64,000 nucleotides of DNA from Wallemia ichthyophaga EXF-994. Lineage: Eukaryota; Basidiomycota; Wallemiomycetes; Wallemiales; Wallemiaceae. Positions 11,143-21,593 of this stretch are shown piece after piece. The position numbers were made by a program, and so were the translations under genes. The stretch lies in NCBI RefSeq assembly GCF_000400465.1, contig NW_008806282.1, positions 62,001-126,000 of the forward strand. The letters run 5' to 3'. Numbering within the stretch: position 1 is the first letter of the stretch; each line of letters starts with the position of its first letter. Under the pieces are notes generated by a model. It did not search any database. It saw only the letters and a program-made list of their open reading frames with translations, and was not told the origin of the DNA.

Positions 11143-14100
11143 ATGTAAATACGCGCGATTAGACAAAATACGCAACTGACGCAACACAGGCCACTCGAAT
11201 GGATCGAAGTGTATGACTTTAAATCTTACAAAGGCAGACACAAGATTGGTCCATTCAGCCCTTTCTCGTGCGTTATCGGCTCAAATGGCGGGGTGAGTAT
11301 ACTGCCATTTGGGACAATTCCACACAGTTTACGTGTTTACGCAGGGCAAATCTAATCTCATGGATGCCATCTCTTTCGTCCTCGGCGTGAAATCTGCTCA
11401 TCTCCGTGGTTCGAACATTAGAGATCTCATTTATCGTGGCAGGAGAGTGGGCTTGGAAGACGGCGATCAGGTTGATCAGACTCAGGAAGGTCAGAGCGAT
11501 TACTATTCTGCTCAAAAAGCCTCCGTTTTGGCTCAATACACGAGCACTTCTGGACGCGAACTCAAGTTTGAGAGAACGTGGGTGTGGAATATTATAAAGC
11601 TATTCAGCTTATCTGCTTTCAAGTATAACAATCTCTGGTTCTTCAGAATACAGGCTCAACGGCAGAGCTATCAGTTATGCAGACTACAATCAAGCACTCG
11701 TTAAAGAGAACATCCTCGTAAAGTCAAAGAACTTTCTAGTCTTCCAGGTGTGTGTGGAGATTGCGAGTTATTACACAGCTAATCCTCTATAGGGAGACGT
11801 TGAGGCAGTCGCGACGCAGTCATCTTCGCAGTTGTCGAAACTCATTGATCAAATATCAGGCTCGATAGAGTTCAAAGAGCGTTATGAAGAGACTAGGGGT
11901 GCCCAGGAGCGTGCAAACGAAACATCTGTTGCTCAAGGTTTGAAGAGACGCGTTTTGAATGGTGAAATTAAACAATTTAAGGAGCAAACATCTGAGCTCA
12001 AGCGTTTCGAGGATATGAAGGACAACAGGGTAGGCTTAAGGATTGAGGATCTCTTCGATTAGTTCTCACGTGCAATCCAGAACAACTTGATAATTAGGCT
12101 ACTGTTGATGAAATTATACCACATAGAAGCACAAATAACCACTAATACCGATGCCATCACCTCTAAGCGAGATCATTTGCAAGATCTACAACAACAACAA
12201 GTTAGTCACTGTACTATATCAGCACCCGCACTAACGCCATTCTCTAGGATGGAGCCAAAAGAGAGCTTAAAAGAGCTTCAAAAGAAAAAGCGGAAGCTCA
12301 CAATAAGACAATCAAATGCGAAAACACCATCAAATCTAGCCAGCGTGACATCGATAACAAGGTAGGTGAGAAAATGCCAAAGTTGCACAATCCGCTGACG
12401 CAAGAGTTAATTAGACTCCAAACATTGTTGCCCTTGATGCTCGAATCAGTCATGCTCGTACAAAGCTTAGAACATCAGAAACAAATGCCTCCCGTCTCCA
12501 AGCTGAAGTAGAAGAATTGCAGGAGTGTGTAAATAGGTACAAGGTAGATGTGGATAAGATTGAAAAGGCTGCCGGTCGTGCACAAGCCGAAGCTAGAAAA
12601 CTAAGCGAACAGCGCGGTGTTAATTTATCTGATGAGGATTTGAATGAGTACAGGCAGCTGAAATTGCAGGCAATGTCACTCGCACCAGAAGCTCGTCAGC
12701 AAGTTGAGGAGCTTGGACGTAATGAAAAAACGTCAAAGTCTTCGTTGAATGCAGCCAAATCACGTCTCAGTGAAGCCGAAGCTAAGCATGAGAAACTAAA
12801 GCTTGATGAACGCCGAAATGCTGCTAATGTGGAAGATACTCGAGATGGATTTCAGACTGCTCAAAGCAATTTGCAAGAAGCCAAGCAAAGGTATGACAAT
12901 TTACTTAATGAGAGGAACAAGATTGGTCAACTCGAAACTGAAAAGAATGAAAAGTTGCACGCACTTCTCGGTCAACTTTCCAGCGCTAGCCACGATCTCA
13001 GACAGACAGAACGCGATAACAAATTCAAAGACGTACTCATGACCCTGAAAAGGATGTTTCCAGGTGTTAGAGGAAAATTGGTAGATTTATGTCAACCAAC
13101 TCAGTCAAAATACTCCACGGCTGTTGTGACGGCATTAGGAAGGAACGTAGAATCAATAGTTGTTGACGATGAAGCTACCGCTATTCAATGTATCGAGTAC
13201 ATGAAGGCTCAAAGAGTTGGAAGCGCTACATACCTTCCACTAGACTCTCTTCAAGTCAAGCCAGTACAAGAGCGACTCAGAACTTTGTCATCTGGGGCGA
13301 GATTGACAGTGGACGTCTTGAAGTATGACAACATTTACGAGAAGGCTGTTCATTTTGCAGCAGGTAGCTCTCTCATTTGCGACGATATGACCATTGCGAG
13401 AGATTTGGTTTACGACAAACATCAAGATGTTAAGGCAGTCACCCTGGATGGCACGATTATTCATAGGTCAGGTCTGATAACAGGTGGTCAGGGCGCTAGA
13501 GATTCTGGTAAACGGTTTGACCAAGCTCAATACGACCAAATGATGCGCAGGAGAGATGAACTTGTAATCCAGCTGAAGGCATTGAGGAATAAGCGTCCTC
13601 AGCCTAAAGTGGACGAGGAACTTGTGCAGAACGTCAGGAAATGTGAAAATGATGAGCACAACTCTAAAGACAGCTTTGATGGAGGTGTTAGTCGTTTAGA
13701 TGGTACTCAAAAGGAATTAAAAGTTGCTGAACTCAATCATTCAGAAAAGTCAATGGAGTTGGACACTATGCGTTCTTCATACGATGCACTCAAACGTGAA
13801 CTGGATGATGTACTCGCTATAGTCCATAGAGCTGAAGATGGAGTGTTTGAGCCGTTCTGTGCAAGAATTGGAATAGAGAACATTCGTGAATACGAAGACC
13901 GAGAAGGTCGTGTGGCCGCTGCAGAAAGCGAGGCTAGAGTAAAATTCGAAACGCAAATAGCCAAGCTCAACAATCTGCTCCGCTTTGAAGAAGAACAGCT
14001 CAAGACGTCTAGCACGCGTCTTGAACGTCTTCAAAATAAGCTGGATAGTGATAGGCAGAATCTTGCGACATTTGAAAGTGAGAAGAGATCGCTCCAAGAG

Positions 14101-15286
14101 ATAGTAGATGAGATCAAAAACACAATCGCCACAAATGAAGCTCTTCTCAATGAACTGAGAGAGAGTGAGCAGAGTATTGCAGAAAACGTTGACAGTGTCA
14201 GGCGTAACTCACATAAGGCAGAGCGCCAATATGACGGTGCTTTTAAAGACATTGCAAACAATGTTAGTCTTTTCATTATTCGGGAATGCATTCACTAACT
14301 TTCTCTAGAACGACAACATTAGGATGCTGGCAAGTGAACGGTTCTCCATCTACCGTAAATGTAAAGTAGACGAATTGCCACTGGATCTTGTCGCTGGTAG
14401 CTTGGATGATGTACCATTGGATGCTGACTTGAAGGAGATTGAGCCAATGGATGTCGACGATGACGAAGATGCTACGCAGCGTGCAGTCCAGATCGAAGAC
14501 TATGGCATCGAAGTCAATTTCGATGGTGTAGAGGACGAGGACGAATTGACAGAGGAAGCTGAGTTAAAGTACCAACAAGAAATTGCTCAGATGAGTGAGG
14601 AAATTGATAGAATGGCTCCCAACCTCAAAGCCAGTGATCGGTGAGAAATTTAAATATCCATATCACGCATTGACTGACACTAAGATAGTTTATCTGATAT
14701 GAAAAAGAGGCTAAGTGAAACTGAGAAAGTATTTGAACATGCTCGAAAAGAAACAAAGCAAGCTAGAGATGCATACCAAGACGCGAAAGCTTCCCGACAA
14801 GAGTTATTCATGCAGGCTTTCGATCATCTAAGCAGTAGTATAGATGTCGTCTACAAGGAATTGACCACTTCGCGTGCCAATCCAACTGGTGGTACTGCAT
14901 ATTTGTCGCTAGAAGATGAAGACGAACCATATAATGCTGGTTTGAAGTATCATGCGATGCCACCAGGCAAACCATTTAGAGATATGTACCAGCTATCCGG
15001 TGGTGAGAAGACAATTGCAGCAATGGCTCTGCTTTTCGCCATACAGACGTACAAACCGTCTCCGTTCTTTGTTCTTGACGAGGTTGACTCTGCGCTAGAC
15101 AATCAAAACGCCGCCCAAATAGCCAAGTATCTCCGAAACCATCTGCGAGAATCACAGTATATTTTCATTACACACTCTTCTAGAGTGTATGAGAGAGCTG
15201 ATGCTTTGGTTGGTGTGTTTAGGAATGGTGACATCAATTCTAGTCAAGTTCTCACCCTTGATCTTACTCAGTACGATGAGCCTTAA
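11143..15286 (+). CDS. SMC1: cohesin subunit SMC1
   Basis: 1236 aa in ten exons; introns 11145-11189, 11293-11344, 11578-11623, 11748-11792, 12030-12080, 12201-12247, 12362-12414, 14263-14308 and 14641-14688. SMC1 pairs with SMC3 in the cohesin ring that holds sister chromatids. The N-terminus reads MPLEWIEVYDFKSYKG, Walker A is GSNGGGKSN, then SFVLGVKSAHLRG. Long coiled coils flank a hinge (near 13070-13500, LPLDSLQV and GLITGGQGARDSG). The C-terminal head has LSGGEKTIAAMALLFAI (signature) and FFVLDEVDSALDNQ (Walker B/D-loop). The start codon is split AT|G by the first intron: A11143 T11144 join G11190. Unspliced RNA would read ATG TAA. The second Walker A glycine (GGG for the usual GSG) is a mild variant. 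Confidence 0.9.
11145..11189 (+). other. intron splitting the SMC1 start codon (AT|G)
   Basis: A 45-nt intron with donor GTAAAT, branch ACTGAC and acceptor ACACAG. Removing it joins AT to G and opens MPLEWIEVYDFKSYKG in frame. No other in-frame ATG precedes the conserved N-terminus: the upstream frame reaches a TAA inside this intron. Confidence 0.75.
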
Positions 15287-16228
15287 ACCTCCTGGTTTAC
15301 CTGTACTTTAAGTCTTTAACTGAATGTATTTGTTATTATTTCTAATTGGCAATTAGTAGTTCAGGACTTTTTGAAGTAGAATTCTTTGTTTAAGGCTGAC
15401 ATTTTCGAAGTTGCGGAGGAAGGTGATTACCTCCCCAGTTTACACCCATTGATATGCGCCAAGTTAATGAGAAGCATGTACATTAAAATCATTTTCAAAG
15501 GTATACAGCTGTGACATATTCACTGAAACGTGATGTAAAATACTTGTGCCTCACTGGCATGAAGTTTTGCATATTTTGTCGTATTCCTGAGACCCTGAAG
15601 AGGACACACGGGACGTCGATACATAGACAACAAGCTTGTTGATGCCTTTACCTAGGTGAGACAGATTTCGAACGTCATCAGCGGAGTCATCATCATCTTC
15701 AAATCGGAATGAGTCAAATTTGAAGCAACCGACAGCGAGCTATTTAAGCTTAACGTGACCGTCAGTAGTATTCTTTCTTATCTAAAATGATGCTCTCTGA
15801 AAGGCTTACACCAACATATGTCGAGAGCTAATCTTCCGAGCCTGTTTGAAGTTAAAGAGTGATTTCGATGTAATAAGTTACGAATTTATAATAAATGATC
15901 ATATGTATAAGCTCAATTGAGAGATTGGAAGAGTTCAAGTATGGCTTCGGTTGTTTCGGAAGAGGTGAAAGCTGGTAAATAGATACACAGAGCCTTAAAT
16001 AATTAGAGCATAGTGTTTGTAATATCCTACCTAAAGATAATTGCGCTTATCAAGTGGCTGCGAGACAATTGATATGCTCTCAAGTCGAGAAAGATCACAA
16101 GGAACAAATCGGAGGAGTTAGAGTATTTAAATAAGCAGCTACAACACTAGGATATTGTTTTACAAATTTTATTCGATGGAAGGCTGATATCATTGAAGAA
16201 GACGCTGTTAAAGTCAACGACGTCAAAG
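15287..16228. other. long intergenic region, with a possible minus-strand exon
   Basis: About 940 bases between the SMC1 stop and TIM8. Most of it shows only short frames. On the minus strand, roughly 15556-15743, about 60 codons run without a stop, with an acidic core (CFKFDSFRFEDDDD, then LGKGINKLVVYVSTSR) and an AG just before it that could be an acceptor. It resembles, weakly, the DUF7918-type proteins of basidiomycetes. No start codon or partner exon could be placed, so it may be a relic. Confidence 0.3.
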
Positions 16229-16616
16229 ATGGACGAAGCAACGCAAGTGAGTGGCTGTAAAATTCGCAGCGAAATATCTCATATGAAACAGCGCGAACTG
16301 AATACTTTCGTTGAACAAGAACAAGCCAAGGCCAAGTTGCAATCTTCTACACACACATTTACGGAAATGTGCTGGAACAAGTGAGCGAGTGGGGCATCTC
16401 CTATAAATACTAACAGTCACAAAGGTGCATTACTGGCTCAATTAGTTCCCGCTTCTCAAAGTCTGAGGAGTCTTGTTTGGTGAACTGCGTTGACCGATTC
16501 CTGTGAGTGATGATCTTCTCTTGATACTCATCTAAATCTGAATATTATACAGTGACACATCATTACACATTGTTAAAGCATTGGACCACCAAAGGCAACA
16601 AATGCAACCTCAATAG
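16229..16616 (+). CDS. TIM8: mitochondrial small Tim chaperone TIM8
   Basis: 82 aa from four short exons; introns 16247-16291, 16381-16424 and 16503-16552, so no single long frame exists. The protein begins MDEATQRELNTFVEQEQ and carries the twin CX3C motif of the Tim8/9/10/13 family: CWNKC and, after splicing, CLVNC, separated by 16 residues. FVEQEQAKAKLQSSTHTFTE is typical of Tim8. With Tim13 it forms a hexamer in the intermembrane space that escorts hydrophobic precursors to TIM22/SAM; the four cysteines form two disulfides through Mia40. The first exon codes only six residues. The gene converges on ATG9, with 79 bp between stop codons. Confidence 0.88.
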
Positions 16617-16695
16617 ATTCCTATACATGACCTACGCCATTAATAAGAACTGTTCTTTATTAGTTGAGTACAGCTAGAATTACATTAAGAAAGAC

Positions 16696-19129
16696 CTAAA
16701 ATGGTTGAGGAAAGTTATTTGAATGGTTGCGCGTGAAAGAAAACTGTTGGAGCATTTTCAACATCCCCTTATCACCATCTCCGCCGAAACCGTCCTCCAA
16801 ATTGTTTTGTTCTCCTTCATATTCGTACACCTCTCCTAAGCCAAACTCAGGCGATTTTATACCTCCATTACGCCTAGACGATGGCATGACTGAGTCAGAC
16901 ATTTTCTGCACAAAGACTGATCCTGCCTGGTCGCTCGGAATCCACTTGGGATTTGCAGCTTTGAAATTCATCACACTCTTCTCCAATTTTCCATCCTGGC
17001 TCATTAGTTTCACATTTTGAGCATCTTTAGGTGCACCAAACTAGATACCATGTTAGTGGTATCTTAGATTGTACACAAACAAGCCTACCTTTGTGTTACC
17101 GTGTCTGACGAAATCAAAGTGTGCAAAAGAGCAGATATAACCAAGCTGATCAACCTTGACAGTCGACTGAGACACAAAGTCAATGATCGCTGGTGAGGAT
17201 TTTGGTAAAGAGTAGTAGAGAATAAGAGGCGTAAAAACGACTGAAAGAATCTCTTGAAGGAAGATAACTATTTTGAGCTCAAATAGCTTTGAAAATTCCC
17301 TATGAATGCTCTTTGAGTGCATTTGACTTTGCCATTCTTGGGGCAGATGGTGAGTATAAGCGCATGCCCTCCTCAAAAGTCTTTCGGGGTCATTAACTTC
17401 ATTCTCTACTGGTACCATTCCACGAGCAATAGCGAGAATTGTCCCAAACAATCCAATGTAGAATACAGTCGTGCGCTGTGGAGATATCTCAAAATGCAAA
17501 AACATGTCTTAGAAGGAATTAGCAGGGCATGTCTTCAAAAATAGTCTGCATACCTGGATCTATAACAGATGCGAGTATTAGAACAGCGGCAAATGAACCA
17601 GCCACAAAGGCTACAAAGCGCGCCACGATTGCTGCCTTTTCGTTGGGAAATTGCACAATGTATTTTTGGGCATCGTCGTAGGACATATTGAGACGCTTCT
17701 GAAAAATATGTTGAAGCTCGTTAAACTCTCTAAACTTCCACCTTGCAAGCTCGGTGTAATTTCTAGAGCCTATTGAAGATGGATTCTTGTGATACTCCTC
17801 GAAATACCTAAAGAACGAGTAGAAGAGTAGAAATATGACTAAAAATGGAGCAAGAAGAGCGTTTATGAACGCCAAAACTGTAAAGCGCTTCTTCAATCTA
17901 AAATGTGTTAGTCATCTGGTTAGTAAAAACAGTCACACTAACTCTTGGACATTGCGACCACGTGCTGAAGATTGGAGTATTTCAGGCTTAACTTGACCTT
18001 TCTCGTCAAAGACGTGTCCAAGCAACGCAAATGAGAGATTCCACTCTAACGCCTTTGTCAAGCCATTTGACGTTGCGAAACTGAGCATCTTGTTAATAAT
18101 TCGGTTTTGGATGGGTATATTGATATTCAAGAGGTCCTTGTTGAATAGCGCAATGAGATAATTCTCCTGTCGCATGATTCTGTTTGCGACATCAAGCACA
18201 TCAAGCTGTGCAACCGGATTATGAGAAACATCCACACTCGATAACGCAGTCAAAGGGTTGGACTGCCTAATATGAGAGATCCGCGACACGATTTCCTCCC
18301 ACGATATAGTCTGAACATCACTCTGGAGGTGAGTTAGCGATGCTATCAAGGGAGCCAAACGAAAGACTTACATCAGGAATATGCAGGACGTGTGTGTAGA
18401 ACTTGTACATGTCGACAAGAGCTCGCATTGACAGCACGAATGTTAGTACCTGGTATACATAAAAGGTACCAAACGCAAGCAGCCATATCCAAGTTAAGAA
18501 AGGGAACCTATCGAATTGTTAGTAAGCAATGTATCGAGATACTAACTTACCTGGAAACGCAATGAGGAATTACTATATCAGACAGATTGCCGTTGTGTGT
18601 AATAGCAGAATAGTCGATACAGCCCAAGAGGAAGGTAGAGAAGATGAAAACAAAACCAACGGTAGCGAGGTTGAGAGCTCTCGTAAGAATGATGCAGTAA
18701 ATACCCTTATTTGTGTAATATCCATATGCCTGCGAGAGGATTACGTCAATAAGATAGTGGATGAGGATATCTACGCACGTCTTGAAGGAATTTGTCAAGA
18801 TTCTGGACATTAACCCATTTCCACATAGCGAGTTGATGTGCACTCATGCTCCTGCTACTAGGCTGGTAGCTGCTGTTGCGTTGTTGCTGTGGTAAGGGGA
18901 TTGATGGTTCCGTGTGGGTGTACTTGATGGGGATATCTCTACGATCATCTAGGCTAGTACGCTGATCACCTTCAACGAGGATACTGGGCGGTGGGCCATC
19001 ATCTTCATCTGTATGGCGTGGATTGAGCTCGACGGTCTCGTGGATATCCTGCTCGTCGTCTTCAAGTGGAGCGTAAGTACTCCTTCGCGAATTCATCAGC
19101 ATATTTAATATCGGGGTACTGATATCCAT
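16696..19129 (-). CDS. ATG9: autophagy lipid scramblase ATG9
   Basis: 717 aa in seven exons; introns 18730-18778, 18508-18550, 18323-18371, 17898-17942, 17508-17553 and 17041-17088. ATG9 is the only multispanning core autophagy protein; its vesicles seed the phagophore and it scrambles phospholipids. Diagnostic stretches are LAMWKWVNVQNLDKFLQD, then after splicing AYGYYTNKGIYCIIL, FSTFLLGCIDYSAI, SDVQTISWEEIV, FFRYFEEYHKNPSSIGSR and WKFREFNELQHIF. Several hydrophobic segments are present (IYCIILTRALNLATVGFVFI, FINALLAPFLVIFLLFYSFF). The N-terminus is acidic and disordered, as expected. The C-terminal tail is shorter than in yeast. The start is 75 bp from MRD1, transcribed the other way, so the two share an upstream region. 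Confidence 0.88.
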
Positions 19130-19204
19130 CTGTTATTTTATTGGTGGTTGTTATGATTAAACCCGAGAGATAAGATGGCGGCCTCTTAATCATATACGTC
19201 CATC

Positions 19205-21505
19205 ATGTCAGTTCATTAGTTGTTATTTTCTCCGCTAACAGCCCAGCAGGTCTCGTGTCATCGTTAAGGGATTACCGTCAACGGCTGATAACAGTGCGCT
19301 GAGAACTCACTTCGGCAGCAGAGGTGCGACTATCACAGACGCTAAGGTGGTTTTTAAGAAGGGCAGCGGGGTGGGCACGAGCAGACAATTAGGGAAATCC
19401 AGGGGTTTTGGTTTCGTAGGATTTAAAACGCCAGAAGAAGCCCACGAAGCTTTGCAATTCTTCAACAATACATACTGGGGCACATCGAAGCTCGAAGTTG
19501 AACTTATTAGTGACAATAAGAGTATTCAAGAGCAGCTTCTTGACGGTAAAGAGACTAGAGCGAAGCGTAGAAGGAAGGAAGGAAACGAAGGTAAGGAGGA
19601 GTCAGACAGTGAGGATGAATCAAACAAGAGAATAAAGACACTTAAGCCTGTACATCTCAAGGCTATCGAGATGCAGAAAGCAAAGAACAATACTGGCAAT
19701 GTGGATCAAGGCCAAGTTGAGGACGTAGAGAAGGATGTAAATACAGAAATGTCTGATCTGGATTACATGCGCGCTAGAATGAAAAGGCGTCATATTCCCG
19801 AAGAGCTCGACGACCCAAGCAATAGAGTCCCCGAACACCCACCACAGCCACAGGAAACACCAGAACAAGCTGAAGCTCGTAAGCAAGCAGAGGTTATCGA
19901 TCAGGTTATGGAAACAGCTCGTATTTTCCTTCGTAATTTGCCATTCAGCTGCACTGAGGAGGACCTCAAGACGGAGTTCTCCAAGTTTGGCGTTGTAAAC
20001 CAAGCTCATATACCGCTTAGTAATGATACAAAGACTCCCATTGGTATGGCTTACATCTCATTTGCATCTCCAAATTCTGCAGTTGCTGCTTTTAAGGCGT
20101 CGGACGGATCAATTTTCCAGGGAAGACTACTTCACGTCCTTCCTGCAGTTAACAAGCGTGCACCTCAGGATCAATCAAATGCAAGCTTTAAAAAGATTCG
20201 TAATAAGGATAGAAAAGAGGGCGCTGAGAGCAGAGATTTCAGTTGGTCTGGTTTATATATGAATGTAGGTAGCAAGTGTGAGGCGATTCAAGTACACTAA
20301 CACACTTTGCGTAGGCTGATGCAGTTGTCAGCTCTCTTGCATCAAGATTGAAAATAGATAAATCTGAGATACTCAGCTCAGAATCCTCTTCTAATCCAGC
20401 AGTCAAGGTTGCTTTGGCAGAGACACACATTATTAACGAAACAAAAGGATTTTTGAAAGATCAGGGGGTGAATTTAGATGCATTCTCTCCCGAAAACAAA
20501 GGACCTAGACTTGAGAATACAATCCTAGTGAAAAACATTCCATTTGGGACGAGTGTCGATGACCTTGATGCAATTTTCAGACCATTTGGAGAAATAGGCA
20601 GGCTGCTTTTACCACCAGCTGGTACGATTGCAGTAGTTGAATTCACATTACCTCAAGATGCTCGCACAGCGTTTAAGAAGCTAGCGTACAAGAGATTGGG
20701 CAACTCCGTCCTGTATCTCGAAAAGGCGCCAGACGGAATATGGAGTAAAGAGCAACCATCTTCAGAGGCTATCGCTGGTGGACCTAAACCAGTCGAAGTG
20801 AAGGAGAATGAAGCATCCAATGAGGATGGAGGAGAAGCAGCCAGCACGCTCTTTATTAAGAACATTGCATTCAGCAGCACCGAATCTAAGCTTGCTTCCA
20901 TATTCTCCTCCATTTCTGGATATAGATACGCAAGAATACAAACTAAACCTGATCCTAAGAAGCCTAGCAACCGACTAAGCATGGGATATGGTTTTGTTGG
21001 ATTTGATAATGAAGAGCACGCAAAGCATGCCCTTTCAACGATGCAGAACTACGTTTTAGATGGGCATTCACTGCAAGTTAAATTCGCACAACGTGGCAAA
21101 GAGTTAGACTCTACAAACACCACTTCGATGGGTCAATCGAAGACGACAAAGATGATTGTCAAGAATGTTCCGTTCGAAGCAACGAAGAAGGATGTCAGAG
21201 AGCTGTTCGGTATGCATGGTCAGCTCAAATCTGTCAGAGTGCCGCGCAAATTCGACAGAAAGACGCGCGGTTTTGCCTTTTTGGACTTTGTTACAAGGAG
21301 GGATGCGGAGATCGCTTACGAGAGTCTAAGACATACACATTTGTTGGGGCGTCACTTAGTTCTTCAATGGGCTGATGATGAGGCCGCGAATGACATTGAT
21401 GCTCTCAGGGAGAAGACTGCGTCGTCGAGGTCGACCAATATGCCAACGAACAAGACCAAGTTTGTTGGACCGGAGGATTTGGCGTTGGAGGATACTAGCG
21501 ACTAG
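19205..21505 (+). CDS. MRD1: multiple RNA-binding domain protein MRD1
   Basis: 735 aa from three exons; introns 19207-19249 (43 nt) and 20265-20314 (50 nt). MRD1 is a nucleolar protein needed for early 35S pre-rRNA cleavage and small-subunit assembly. Five RRM domains are visible through their RNP2 strands: RVIVKGLP (N-terminus), IFLRNLPF, ILVKNIPF, LFIKNIAF and MIVKNVPF, each followed by an RNP1 such as SRGFGFVGF or TRGFAFLDF. An acidic/basic linker (RKEGNEGKEESDSEDE) separates RRM1 from RRM2. The start codon is split AT|G by the first intron (AT 19205-19206, G 19250), giving MSRVIVKGLP, the conserved family N-terminus. Unspliced RNA would encode only a four-codon peptide. Confidence 0.88.
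19207..19249 (+). other. intron splitting the MRD1 start codon (AT|G)
   Basis: A 43-nt intron with donor GTCAGT, branch GCTAAC and acceptor GCAG. Its removal creates ATG TCT CGT. Read without splicing, the ATG gives M-S-V-H and a stop. No other in-frame ATG exists before RRM1. Confidence 0.75.
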
Positions 21506-21593
21506 AATTGTGAGATTAGTGCATGAATAGATATTTATTGTTATATAACTTTAAGTTATTTGTCTCTTTCTCACCACCACCGATAAGCTATCG

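Noticed and set aside
11095-11241. Upstream extension of the PALC reading frame
   Set aside because: It overlaps SMC1 coding sequence on the other strand and has no ATG (the first codon would be GTG). The PalC family N-terminus begins at 11094.
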